Shown here one piece after another: positions 20,051 to 29,496 of a stretch of 64,000 nucleotides of DNA; position 1 is the first letter of the stretch, and the number at the start of each line of letters is the position of its first letter. The DNA comes from GMQP-bins7 sp963776565 (GTDB taxonomy: Bacteria > Actinomycetota > Thermoleophilia > Gaiellales > Gaiellaceae), in the NCBI GenBank assembly GCA_963776565.1, contig CAVZNF010000005.1, positions 248,001 to 312,000 of the forward strand, in the 5' to 3' direction. A program made the translations under genes and the position numbers. Under the pieces are notes generated by a model, which saw only the letters and a list, made by a program, of their open reading frames with translations, did not search any database and was not told the DNA's origin.

Positions 20051-20482
20051 GTGCCTGACATCCTCGCGCAGCGACTCGTCGTGCTCGGCTCTATCGCGCT
20101 CCTCGCCGCCGTCGGTGCAATGGCGATCGTCGCGCAGCGCGGGACCGATGCCGGTGCGGCCGCGCTGACGAGCGCTCCCGCGCCCGCCGGCTGGAACGTT
20201 GCGTTCGCGGGGTCGCGCGGCGCAACGGGCGACGCGCAGCGCACGACGTGCGGCCAGGTTCTCGCGCCCCAGTCGCTCGGCGTGACGCATCCCGTGCTGC
20301 CGTGCGGCGCGAAGGTGATCCTGCGCTCCGGCGACAAGCAGGTGCTCACAGAGGTGATCGACAACGCGCTCGTCGAGCCCGGACGCCAGCTCGAGGTGAC
20401 GGAGGCGCTCGCGCAGAAGCTCGGGATCGACGGAACGGTCGAGCTCGAATGGCGCTTCGCGACAAGCGGCGGCAGCGGCTAG
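20051..20482 (+). CDS. RlpA-like double-psi beta-barrel protein
   Basis: 143 residues: a signal or membrane anchor (VVLGSIALLAAVGAMAIVA) then an RlpA-like DPBB domain (TTCGQVLAPQSLGVTHPVLPCGAKVIL..VIDNALVEPGRQLEVTEALAQKLG). The two Cys residues are conserved in many family members. Probably acts at the cell wall or outer face of the membrane. The LysM or SPOR domains of larger relatives are missing. The start is GTG at 20051. Confidence 0.72.
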   Translation: MPDILAQRLVVLGSIALLAAVGAMAIVAQRGTDAGAAALTSAPAPAGWNVAFAGSRGATGDAQRTTCGQVLAPQSLGVTHPVLPCGAKVILRSGDKQVLTEVIDNALVEPGRQLEVTEALAQKLGIDGTVELEWRFATSGGSG

Positions 20483-20662
20483 GATCGGCGATGCTCGACC
20501 CTGTGCGTGGCCACGGTCTCTACGTGAACCAACAGACACGTAAAGGGAGTCGGAGTCGGAGCTAGGCGTTGCCGACGCTCCGCACGGCACCCACCTGGCT
20601 CGCCAGGTTCGCAACGGCCGTGGATTCATCGGCAGGGTGGAGCACTTTTTTGCACTGCGCAA

Positions 20663-20731
20663 GACCGGAAATCGGCTAGCGCCGACTTCCGGTCGCGCGA
20701 AGATCCCTGAAGCCGGTCGCTTCGCGACCGG
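20663..20731. promoter_or_regulatory. Two consecutive strong hairpins upstream of mnmA
   Basis: Hairpin 1: GACCGGAA-A-TCGGC-TAGC-GCCGA-C-TTCCGGTC (20663-20694), 13 bp with one symmetric mismatch. Hairpin 2: CCGGTCGC-TTC-GCGACCGG (20713-20731), 8 bp perfect. A T6 run lies upstream at 20646-20651. No T tail follows either hairpin, so a simple terminator for the upstream gene is not shown. They end ~30 bases before the mnmA ATG and could form a leader structure or a repeat element. Confidence 0.5.
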
Positions 20732-20762
20732 ATCGCCGCGCAGGTTCCTCTAGCCTGGTCCG

Positions 20763-22022
20763 ATGAGCACGGAAGTCTTCGGAGACGCGACGCGCGGGCG
20801 ATGCATGGGCAGCAGTCCGGCTGGCGGTCGACGACGACAAGATCGTCGCTGCCGATGCGCCGGGCCTCGACCGTTCGCTCGAAGGGTTGACGCTCGTCGA
20901 GGCGGCCGCAGTCGGCGGCGATCCGCTCGCGGTCGAGGCACTCGCGTCCGCACTTGGCCCTGCGTTCACGGCGACACCTCGTCCCGGGCGCGTTGCCGTC
21001 GCGATGAGCGGCGGGGTCGACAGTGCCGTCGCGCTCGTCCGCGCCGGGCCGGACGCGATCGGTGTGACGCTCCGGCTCTGGCAGGACCCGGCTGCGCCCG
21101 ACACCGAGCGCGCATGCTGCTCGCCGGCCGCGGTCGCAGCGGCGCGGGCGGCGTGCCACGAGCGCGGGCTCCCGCACGTGACGCTCGACCTGCGGGAGGA
21201 GTTCAAGCACGCGATCGTCGATCCATTCACACATGCCTACGAAGCGGGGGAGACGCCGAATCCGTGCATGCGCTGCAACGGGGCGTTTCGATTCGACGAG
21301 CTCGTGGCATTTGCAAGGCGTGCCGGCGCAGACGAGCTGTGGACGGGTCACTACGCCCGCATCGTCGAGCGGGACGGGCTCCGGCTGGTCGCACGCGCGG
21401 CCGACGAGCACAAGGATCAGTCCTACATGCTCGCGGCCGTCGATCCCGCGCTGCTCCGGCATGTGCGGTTTCCGCTCGGCGAGCAGACGAAGGCGGAGAC
21501 GCGTGTCGAGGCGGCGGACGCGGGGTTGGCTGCGGCGGCTCGGCGCGAGAGCCAGGAGGCCTGTTTCCTGGGTGGCGACGACTACCGCGCGTTCCTCGAG
21601 CGTCAGGGCCTACGCGTGAACGCGGGAGCGATCGTCGGAGAGGACGGCGCCGCCGCTGGGAGCCCACGACGGTCACTGGAAGTTCACGCCCGGCCAGCGG
21701 CGCGGGTTGGGCGTCAACGGAACGCGGCCGCTCTACGTCCTGCGCACGGACGCGGCGACGAACACCGTGACGGTTGGAGCCCGCGACCGCCTCGCAGTGA
21801 CGTCGATCGAGGCTCGAGGACATCTCCATGTGCGCGTCGCAGACGCCCGGGTCAAGGTGCGGTACCGCTCCGAGGCCGTCGCTGCGACCGTCACCGAGAC
21901 TGCCGACGGCTTCGCGCTCGATCTCGCCGAGCCCGTGTTCGGCGTCGCGCGCGGTCAGTTCGCTGTCCTGTACGACGACGATGCGGTGGTCGGCGCAGGC
22001 GTCGATCACGGACGCCGCCTGA
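20763..22022 (+). CDS. mnmA: tRNA-specific 2-thiouridylase with N-terminal extension (three frame breaks)
   Basis: Thiolates U34 of tRNA-Lys/Glu/Gln wobble positions. The P-loop AMSGGVDSAVALV begins ~80 residues in, followed by CCSP.., NPCMRCNGAFRFDEL with the catalytic Cys, GHYARI, KDQSYML, the second Cys in RESQEACFLG, and TPGQRRGLGV. The first ~78 residues (MSTEVFGDATRGDAWAAVRL.., SLEGLTLVEAAAVGG) are extra and loosely resemble an IscU/NifU scaffold without its cysteines. Extra bases at ~20798, ~21650-21656 and ~22004 break the frame; the last hides the normal end (..VVGAGVITDAA, stop at 22022). Confidence 0.87.
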
Positions 22023-22046
22023 ACCGAGCATCTAGGATTGCCGCCC

Positions 22047-22535
22047 GTGAACCTCCTCGCGACATCGGCCGGTGACATCCTCGACTACGCCCTGGCGGCG
22101 TTCTTCATCGCGAGTGGCGCCGGGCTCCTCTACCTGTTCGTCCGCATGGGAGGCACGTTCGGCCGGCTCTCGTCGTTCATCAAGGGCGCCGAGCGCGACG
22201 CGCTGCCGGTCGTCGTCAAGGCGGGCGGAACCGTCGATCGCGTGAACGACCAGCTCGACAAGCTCGACACGGTGACGGACAGCGCCGTCTCGATGGCCGA
22301 CAGCGCCGACACGGCGGTCCGCGCGGTCTCGACCGCGATCACGACGCCCGTGAAGAAGGTCAGCGGCTTCGCTTCCGGCCTGTCGCACGGCGTGTCGGCG
22401 TTCCGCGCGCGACGCGATGCGGGTGAGGCGGTTCGTGTCGCCAAGGACGCAGCCGCGCAGCGCGAGAGCGAGCTCGACGAGGAGCTTCGCAACGCAGGCC
22501 AGGCGGCGTCGGAAGACCCGCCTCCGGCCGCGTAG
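22047..22535 (+). CDS. DUF948-like membrane-anchored protein
   Basis: 162 residues: one N-terminal membrane helix (ILDYALAAFFIASGAGLLYLFVRM), then a long amphipathic helical region (VVVKAGGTVDRVNDQLDKLDTVTDSAVSMADSADTAVRAV) and a charged tail. This architecture matches DUF948 proteins, whose role is not established. It sits between mnmA and alaS, and such genes are often found beside alaS in related genomes as far as I recall. The start is GTG at 22047. Confidence 0.68.
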   Translation: MNLLATSAGDILDYALAAFFIASGAGLLYLFVRMGGTFGRLSSFIKGAERDALPVVVKAGGTVDRVNDQLDKLDTVTDSAVSMADSADTAVRAVSTAITTPVKKVSGFASGLSHGVSAFRARRDAGEAVRVAKDAAAQRESELDEELRNAGQAASEDPPPAA

Positions 22536-22576
22536 CCGCGTCCGGCTGCGTGCGACACCGCTCGTAGAATCCCGTG

Positions 22577-25121
22577 ATGCGCACGACCGCCGAGCTGCGC
22601 GAGGGCTTCCTCTCGTTCTTCGAGGAGCGGGGCCATCTCCGCTGCCCGTCGTACTCGCTCGTCCCGCGCGCCGGCGACGACTCGACGCTCCTCGTCACAG
22701 CGGGAATGCAGCCGCAGATGCCGTTCTTCCTCGGTCAGGAGCCGCCGCCCGCGCTCGCTGACGACGCTGTCGCAGAAGGTGCTTCCGGACCGTCGACATC
22801 GACGAGGTCGGGCTCGACGGGCACCACCTCACGTTCTTCGAGATGCTCGGCAACTTCTCGTTCGGGCAGTACTTCAAGGAAGGCGCGATCGCGTTCGCGA
22901 CGCGAGTTCGTCCAGGAGCACATGAAGCTCGACTGGGAGCGCGTCTGGGTCACCGTCCACGCCGGCGATCCGCAGCTGAAGCTCGGCCCGGACGAGGTCG
23001 CGATCGAGCTGTGGCAGCAAGGTCGGGATGCCGGTCGGAGCGGATCGTCCCGCTGCCGACCTCGGAGAACTTCTGGTCCGTCGGAGGTCCCGGGCCGTGT
23101 GGGCCCGACTCGGAGATCTACTACGACTGGGGCGAGGAGCACGGCTGCGGCGAGCCCGACTGCGCGCCGGCGTGCACGCGCTGCGATCGCTTCCTCGAGT
23201 TCTGGAACCTCGTCTTCATGTCGTACGAGCTGCACGCCGACGGCACGCTGACGCCGCTCCCGAAGGAGAACATCGACACCGGCCTCGGTCTCGAGCGCGG
23301 CGCGGCGATTCTGCAGGACGTCATGTCCGTCTACGAGACGGACGGCTATCGCCAGATCATGGACTGGATCGCCGACCGAGTCGGGCATCGCCTACGGCGA
23401 CTCGCCGGCGGCCACGAAGGCGCATCGGATCATGGCCGACCACGGACGCGGGATGACGTTCCTCGTCGGGCGACGGGGTGACGCCGTCGAACGAGGGGCG
23501 CGGCTACGTCCTGCGACGCATCATCCGCCGCGCGGTGCAGCAGGCGCAGCGGATCGGCCTACATGACGTGCATCGCCTCTCCGGCGTGGTCGTCGAGCAG
23601 ATGGCCGATGCCTACCCGGAGCTCGCCGAGAACGCCGATGAGATCGGACGCGTCCTTCGGCTCGAGGAGGAGCGGTTCCTCGAGACGCTCGAGCGCGGGC
23701 TCAAGCTCTTCGAGGAGATCGGCTCCGACGAGCCGATCTCGGGCGAGCAGGCCTTCACGCTCGCCGCGACGTACGGATTTCCGCTCGAGCTCACGGTCGA
23801 GCTCGCCGAGGAGCGGGGCCAGGCCGTCGACGTCGACGGCTACCGCATCGAGATGGACCGGCATCGCGACGTCTCGCGCGCCGGCGGCTCGAGCGAGCTT
23901 CAGCGCGCAGCCGACTTCGCGCGCGCCGCGGACTTCACGACCGAGTTCGTCGGCTACACGAAGACCGACGTCATCACGCAGATCGGCGCGCTCGAGGTCG
24001 TGGACGACGACCACTTCCTCGCGAAGCTGCGCGAGTCGCCGTTCTATCCGGCCGGCGGCGGTCAGGTGACGGATGCCGGCACGATCGAGCTCGACGACGG
24101 CTCCGGCGACGTTGCCGAGCTCGTGGATGCCTATCGCCTCGAGGGCGACCAGGCGCTTCTCTTCCGCGGGTCGGGCTTCGCCGCGGGCGATCGCGTTCGC
24201 GCGCGCGTGCCGTGGGCTGTGCGCTTTCCGACCATGGCGAACCACACCGGCACGCACCTCCTGCAGCAGGCGCTGCGAGACGTGCTCGGCGAGCACGTAC
24301 GGCAGGCGGGCTCCGCGGTGAGACCCGACAAGCTCCGCTTCGACTTCACGCACGACAGCGCGCTCACCGCCGAGCAGCGAGAGGAGGTCGAGCGCCGCGT
24401 GAACGAGCTCGTCTTCGAGAACCGGCCGGTGCACATCTTCGAGACGCCGATCGACGAGGCGCGGAGGCTCGGCGCGACGATGCTGTTCGGGGAGAAGTAC
24501 GGAGACATCGTGCGCGTCGTCGAGGTGCCCGGATACTCGCTCGAGCTGTGCGGCGGGACCCACGTCGGATCGAGCGCCGAGATCGGCCCGTTCGTCCTTC
24601 TGTCCGAGAGCTCGGTCGGCGCTGGCGTGCGTCGGGTCGAGGCCGTCACGTCAGGCGCCGCCTGGGCTGTCCTCGACGAGCAGGCTCGCGAGCTCGCCGT
24701 CCTCCGAACCGAGCTGGACAGGCTTCGCAAGGGGCCGAAAGCAGCTCCCGTCGCGGACGACCGCATCGCCGTTCCCGAGCCGGAGATCCGCGCCGAAGGC
24801 GGCGTGAACGTCATCGTCCAGCCGGTCGACGGCCTCGACGCGGACGAGCTGCTCGAGCTGTCCGACCGCTACAAGCAGCGCCACGCGCCTGCGGCGGTCG
24901 TGCTCGGCTCGAGCGAGGACGGGAAGGTGCATCTCGTCGCGAACTTCGACGAGTCGGTCGCCGAGAAGGTGAGCGCCTCCGACGTGCTTCGGGAGGCAGC
25001 TGCGATCGTTGGCGGCGGCGGCGGCGGGAGGCCGACGATGGCTCGGGCCGGTGGGAAGGATCCCGAGAAGCTTCCCGAGGCGCTCGCTGAGGCCGAACGG
25101 CTCATCGTCGCCGTGCTGTGA
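22577..25121 (+). CDS. alaS: Alanine-tRNA ligase (seven frame breaks)
   Basis: Charges tRNA-Ala. About 845 residues when corrected. It has catalytic-domain motifs GMQPQMPFFLGQEPP, RTVDIDEVGLDGHHLTFFEM, NFSFGQYFKEGAI and ENFWSVGGPGPCGPDSEIYYD, the editing domain with NHTGTHLLQQALRDVLG and the CGGTH motif, and a C-terminal DHHA1-type glycine-rich stretch. Extra single bases at about 22750, 22779, 22903, 23018, 23037, 23377 and 23470 break the first third; the rest is one clean frame. The ATG at 22577 or GTG at 22574 starts it. The stop overlaps the ruvX GTG by 4 bases. Confidence 0.92.
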
Positions 25122-25508
25122 AGGTGCTCGCGCTCGACTACGGCGCCGCGCGCACCGGCGTCGCCGTCTCGGATGCGACGGGAACGATCGCGCGGCCACT
25201 CGGTGTCGTGGCACGCGCGGCGTCAGCTGACGGTCTCTCCGAGATCGCAGCGCTCGTGCGTGAGCACGAGGTCGAGCGCGTCCTCGTCGGGTTGCCGTTG
25301 ACGTTGCGCGGCGAGCGCGGTGCACAGGCGCTCGAGACGGAGGCGTTCGTCGACGCGCTCCGAGGGATCGTCGACGTTCCCGTCGAGACCTACGACGAGC
25401 GCTTCACGACCGTGATCGCCGCGCGCGAGGGTGGCGGCGCCGACGAGGACGCGCGTGCCGCAGCGCACCTGCTCGAGAGCTATCTCGCGTCATGCGGGCG
25501 AGCAGTGA
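25118..25508 (+). CDS. ruvX: RuvX/YqgF Holliday junction resolvase-like (one frame break)
   Basis: About 129 residues of the RNase H-fold YqgF family: LDYGAARTGVAVSD near the N-terminus with the catalytic Asp, VLVGLPLTLRGERGAQA, YDERFTT, and the acidic C-terminus DEDARAAAHLLESYL. Thought to resolve Holliday junctions or process rRNA; the role is debated. As sequenced it runs into mltG without a stop; removing one extra base in the GGGC near 25495-25498 gives ..CGEQ and a TGA at 25508 that overlaps the mltG GTG by 4 bases. It follows alaS, a standard arrangement. Confidence 0.85.
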
Positions 25509-26344
25509 GCCGCCGACTCGCTGCGCTGTCGTGCTTCGGTCGCGGCGGCGCTCGCGGCCAGGCTGCATGGGCGACGAGGCTGCGTCCGGCGGTCGAGACG
25601 ACTCCGCCGCTCGCGCGCCTGCGGATCATCTTCCCGGAGGGGTTCACGCGCCGAGACATGGCCGATCGGGTTGCAGCCGTGCGTGAGATCGCGATCGAGA
25701 AGCGCGGGGTCACTCCGCGGTTGACGCGAAACGGGCTACCTGCAGCGTCGAGGGAGCGCAGCGTACCGCCCGCGGAGTTCCGCAAGGACTGGGCTGGGCG
25801 GTCGATCGAGGGCTTCCTCTTCCCGGCGACGTACGAGTTCACGAAGCTCACGTCGTCCGCGAGGCTGGTTCGCGATCAGCTCCGGGCATTCCGGCGGAAC
25901 TGGCGCAAGGTCGATCTCCGCTACGCGCGATCGAAGAACCTCACGCCGTACGACGTCCTCATCATCGCGTCGATGATCGAGAAGGAGGCCGTTGCGCCGG
26001 ATGAGCGGCGGCTCGTTGCGGCAGTCATCTACAACCGCCTGCGGAACCGCATGCCGCTCGGCATCGACGCGACGATCCGATATGGCCGAGACGTGCCCGG
26101 CACCGAGCCGCTCAAGGAGTCGGATCTCGAGAGCAACGATCCGTACAACACGCGGAAACGCCTGGGGCTTCCGCCGACGCCCATCTCGAATCCCGGGCTG
26201 GCGTCGATGCGTGCCGCCGCGAATCCCGCGCGAGTCGACTACCTCTACTTCGTCCGCAAGGGCGAGAGCGACCGTCACTTCTTCACCGCGAGCGAGTCCG
26301 AGTTCTGTCAGAAGTCGCTCGAGTACGGATTCGGCGGCTGCTGA
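25505..26344 (+). CDS. mltG: Endolytic transglycosylase MltG
   Basis: Membrane-bound lytic transglycosylase that cuts nascent glycan strands and sets chain length. Its YceG-type domain shows IIFPEGFTRRDMADR, EGFLFPATYEF, the catalytic Glu in LIIASMIEKEA, AAVIYNRLRNRMPLGIDATIRYG and YNTRKRLGLPPTPISNPG. About 279 residues. The expected N-terminal membrane helix is poor in this frame (RRLAALSCFGRGGARGQAAWATRL), while the neighbouring frame reads ..SVAAALAARL.., so up to three extra bases may lie at 25525-25565. The GTG at 25505 overlaps the corrected ruvX stop. Confidence 0.87.
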   Translation: MSRRLAALSCFGRGGARGQAAWATRLRPAVETTPPLARLRIIFPEGFTRRDMADRVAAVREIAIEKRGVTPRLTRNGLPAASRERSVPPAEFRKDWAGRSIEGFLFPATYEFTKLTSSARLVRDQLRAFRRNWRKVDLRYARSKNLTPYDVLIIASMIEKEAVAPDERRLVAAVIYNRLRNRMPLGIDATIRYGRDVPGTEPLKESDLESNDPYNTRKRLGLPPTPISNPGLASMRAAANPARVDYLYFVRKGESDRHFFTASESEFCQKSLEYGFGGC

Positions 26345-26346
26345 CA

Positions 26347-27055
26347 TTGCGCGAACGGACGCCTGACCGAGATCTCCGGATCCACGCGGCTCGTCGGCAT
26401 CATCGGCTGGCCGGTCGAGCACTCACTGTCGCCGCGCATGCACAACGCCGCGTTCGCAGCCCTCGGGCTCGACTGGGCGTACGTCGCGTTGCCGACACGC
26501 GCCCGATCGACTCGAGGAGGCGGTGCGCGGCCTCGTCGCGCTCGGGTTCGTCGGAGCGAACGTCACGACGCCGCACAAGCTTTCAGTCACCGCCTATTGC
26601 GACACCGACGTTCCATCCGTGAACACGCTCGTCGTCCGCGATGGCGGTGTCGAGGGGCTGTCGACCGACACGGCGATCCTGAGCGGCTTGTCGTTCCAGC
26701 AGCCGGTGGTCATCGGTGACGGCGGAACGGCAGCTGCCTTCGTGCGCGGCTCTCCCACATGCGCGACGGTTCTCGCGCCGCGGCGCATGGCCACCCGACG
26801 TCGCGGACGCCGACCTCGTGATCAACGCGACCTCGGAACGAGACGCCGTCGTCGTCGGAGCTCCACGCCGGCCAGACGCTCGTCGACCTCCCGTACCCCG
26901 AGACGGCGACTGCAGCTGCCGCGCGCCGGGCCGGCGCGCGAGTCGTGCCCGGTCTGGAAGTGCTCCTCGCGCAAGGGGCAGCCGCATTCGAGCTCTGGAC
27001 GGGCCTTGCAGCTCCGGTCGACGTCATGAGGGACGCCATAGGCTTGGACACGTGA
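26347..27055 (+). CDS. aroE: Shikimate dehydrogenase (four frame breaks)
   Basis: Reduces 3-dehydroshikimate to shikimate with NADPH. About 234 residues when corrected, a short member. Substrate-binding SLSPRMHNAAF, the catalytic Lys in NVTTPHKLSV, the following Asp in GLSTDTAILSG, a nucleotide-binding GDGGTAAAFV, and DADLVINATSERD are visible. Extra bases lie near 26362-26364 (joining TTG-initiated RERT to LTEISGSTRLVG), 26497-26502, 26745 and 26857. The corrected end ..RDAIGLDT stops at 27055, overlapping the aroC GTG by 4 bases. An insertion-ridden but otherwise well conserved gene in the aro operon. Confidence 0.82.
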
Positions 27056-28143
27056 CGCTCGAGCTCACGACCGCAGGTGAGTCGCACGGTCCGGCACTCG
27101 TCGGGATCATCACCGGCCTCCCTGCAGGGCTTCGGCTCGATCGGGACGCCATCGACCGCGATCTGGCGCGTCGGCGTGAGGGCTATGGACGCAGTCCGCG
27201 TCAGCAGCTCGAGGCCGACGAGGTCGACGTTCTCGCGGGACTTCGGCACGGCGTGACGCTTGGAACTCCGCTCGCGATCGTCATCCGGAACCGCGATCAC
27301 GCGAATTGGGAGTGGGGGATGAGCCCGTGGCCGCCGACCGGTGAGGCAACTGGGAAGGGGACGTCGCCCGTCACGCTGCCCCGTCCGGGTCACGCCGACC
27401 TCGCCGGAGCTCTCAAGTTCGGCCACGACGACGTTCGCAACGCGCTCGAGCGAGCGAGCGCCAGGCAGACCGCCGTGCACGTCGCCGCGGGCGCCGTCGC
27501 CAAGGGACTGCTCGCAGAGATCGGTGTGACGGTTTCCGGACGAGTTGTCGAGATCGGTGGCGTCGACAATGACGCCGACTGGCGAGAGGCCACCGATGCC
27601 GCGCGCGCCGACCGCGACACGCTCGGCGGAGTCGTCGAGGTCGTGGCGGAAGGCGCTCCTCCGGGCCTCGGCTCCTACGCCGAGAAGTCTGACCGTCTGG
27701 ACGCACGACTCGCCGCCGCACTGATGGGCGTCCAGGCGGTCAAGGGAGTCGAGATCGGCGACGGCTTCGCGCTCGCACGCACGCGCGGCTCGGAAGCGCA
27801 CGACGAGATCGAGCCGGATCGCCGCCGCGCGACGAACCGCGCGGGAGGTATCGAAGCTGGCGTCACCAACGGCGAGCCCGTCGTCGTCCGGGCTGCGATG
27901 AAGCCGCTTCCGACGCTGATGCGTCCGCTTCGCTCGGTCGACCTCGAGACGGGCGAACCGGGCGAGGCACTCGTCGAGCGAAGCGACGTCCAGGCGGTCG
28001 AGGCGCTCGCGGTCGTCGCCGAGGCCGCCGTGGCGTGGGAGCTCGCGCGCGCCGCACGCGAGAAGTTCGGTGGCGACGCCCTGGTCGACTTCGTCGGAGC
28101 GCACGCCGCCTACCTCGAGCGGATCGCGTGGCGCACGCCCTAG
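27052..28143 (+). CDS. aroC: Chorismate synthase
   Basis: Converts EPSP to chorismate using reduced FMN. 363 residues, intact. Signature 1 TAGESHGPALVGIITGLPAG at the N-terminus, signature 2 ERASARQTAVHVAAGAVAKGL, and the Arg-rich RRATNRAGGIEAGVTNGEPVVVRAAMKP. The GTG at 27052 overlaps the aroE stop. aroE-aroC-aroKB-aroQ form a contiguous shikimate block; aroA and the first-step DAHP synthase are not in the window. Confidence 0.94.
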   Translation: MTLELTTAGESHGPALVGIITGLPAGLRLDRDAIDRDLARRREGYGRSPRQQLEADEVDVLAGLRHGVTLGTPLAIVIRNRDHANWEWGMSPWPPTGEATGKGTSPVTLPRPGHADLAGALKFGHDDVRNALERASARQTAVHVAAGAVAKGLLAEIGVTVSGRVVEIGGVDNDADWREATDAARADRDTLGGVVEVVAEGAPPGLGSYAEKSDRLDARLAAALMGVQAVKGVEIGDGFALARTRGSEAHDEIEPDRRRATNRAGGIEAGVTNGEPVVVRAAMKPLPTLMRPLRSVDLETGEPGEALVERSDVQAVEALAVVAEAAVAWELARAAREKFGGDALVDFVGAHAAYLERIAWRTP

Positions 28144-29487
28144 AACGCCACCTCGTGCTCGTCGGGTTCATGGGCGCGGGGAAGTCGACGCTAGGCCCGC
28201 CTCTCGCCGAGCGGCTCGGCAGGCCATTCGTATCCGTCGATGCGGTCGTCGAAGAGCGATCGGGAACTTCTGTCGGCGACCTCTTCGAGACGCGCGGCGA
28301 GGCAGGCCTTTCGCGAGCTGGAGGAGGAGGCGACGGCGGACGTGCTCTCGCGGCGTCCGCTCGCGGTCGTCGAGCTCGGCGGTGGCGCCCTGGCCTCGGA
28401 GCGCACGCGTACGTTGCTCGCCGAGCTCGCCCTGAGCGTGCACATCGAGATCGAACCCGACGAGGCCTGGGATCGCGTGTCCGGAACCGGACGGCCGCTT
28501 GCTCGCGACCCGCAGGCGTTCCGAGCGCTCTACGACGAGCGCCTGACGCTCTACGAAGCAGCCGATGCGAGTGCGCGTGACCTCGACGGCGTGCTCCTGG
28601 CCGCCGCGGGTATCCGCTTCGCGCCGCACGATGAAGCGAGTGGAGACGCGCTCGTCGCGGATGGACGCGTCGCCGAGCTCCACGATGTCCCGACCCGCCT
28701 GGTCGCCGGTGCGAAGACCGCAGCCGAAGCAGAGCGTCTCTGGCGAGCGCTCCAGCTCGACCGCGGTTCGACACTCGTCGCGCTCGGTGGCGGCACGACG
28801 ACGGACGTCGTCGGCTTCGTTGCCGCCACGTACATGCGCGGGATCGACTGGATCGCGGTGCCGTCGACGCTCGTCGGGCAGGTGGACGCTGCGATCGGCG
28901 GGAAGGTGGGGATCGATCTTCCGGAGGGGAAGAATCTCGTAGGCGCGTTCCACTGGCCTACAGCCACGGTCATCGACACGACCCTCCTCGACACGCTGCC
29001 CGGCGAGGAGCTGCAGAACGGCCTCGCGGAGGTCGTCAAGACCGGCCTCCTCGCGGGCGAGCCGCTGTGGAAGCACGACACCGTGGAGCAGGTACGGCGC
29101 TGCGCCGCGTTCAAGGCGGCGGTCTGCCTCCGCGATCCGTACGAGCGAGGCGAACGGGTGCACCTCAACCTCGGTCACACGTTCGCGCACGCGCTCGAGG
29201 CAGCGTCCGGCTACCGGGTTCCGCACGGTCACGCGGTCGCGCTCGGTCTCCTCGCAGCGCTGCGCATCTCGGGGCTCGACGACGACGCCCGCAGCGTCGA
29301 GGACGTGCTCGAGACGACCCCGGTCGAGGTCGACCGTGACGCCGCTTGGGCGGCGTTGCAACGAGACAAGAAGGCTCGCGGCGGCGAGATCCGTCTCGTC
29401 GTGCTCGACGCGCCGGGGAAGCCTCGCCTGACGTCCGACGTCGAGCCGGAGCGCATCCGCGCGGCTCTCGATGCCCTCATCGCATAG
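28128..29487 (+). CDS. aroKB: Bifunctional shikimate kinase / 3-dehydroquinate synthase (one frame break)
   Basis: An N-terminal shikimate kinase (residues ~1-165; P-loop GFMGAGKSTLG, shikimate-binding DLFETRGE, GGGALASERT, RPLARDP) is fused to a 3-dehydroquinate synthase (~170-452; ALGGGTTTDVVGFVAATYMRG, PSTLVGQVDAAIGGKVGIDLPEGKNLVGAF, GLAEVVKTGLL, NLGHTFAHALE, the C-terminal Asp/Lys-rich DKKARGGEIRLVVLD). One extra base near 28305 (GAGGCA[G]GCC) breaks the kinase part. The AroB half is compact, about 280 residues against ~350 usual, having lost most of the N-terminal strands before the NAD site. The GTG lies inside the aroC 3' end. Confidence 0.88.
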
Positions 29488-29496
29488 GGTCAGGCG

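Noticed and set aside
25730..25775. Possible frame break in the middle of mltG
   Set aside because: A neighbouring frame reads NGYLQ.., closer to the family's SYL motif, but there is no consistent way back without more changes; the present frame NGLPAASRERSVPPAEF is acceptable.
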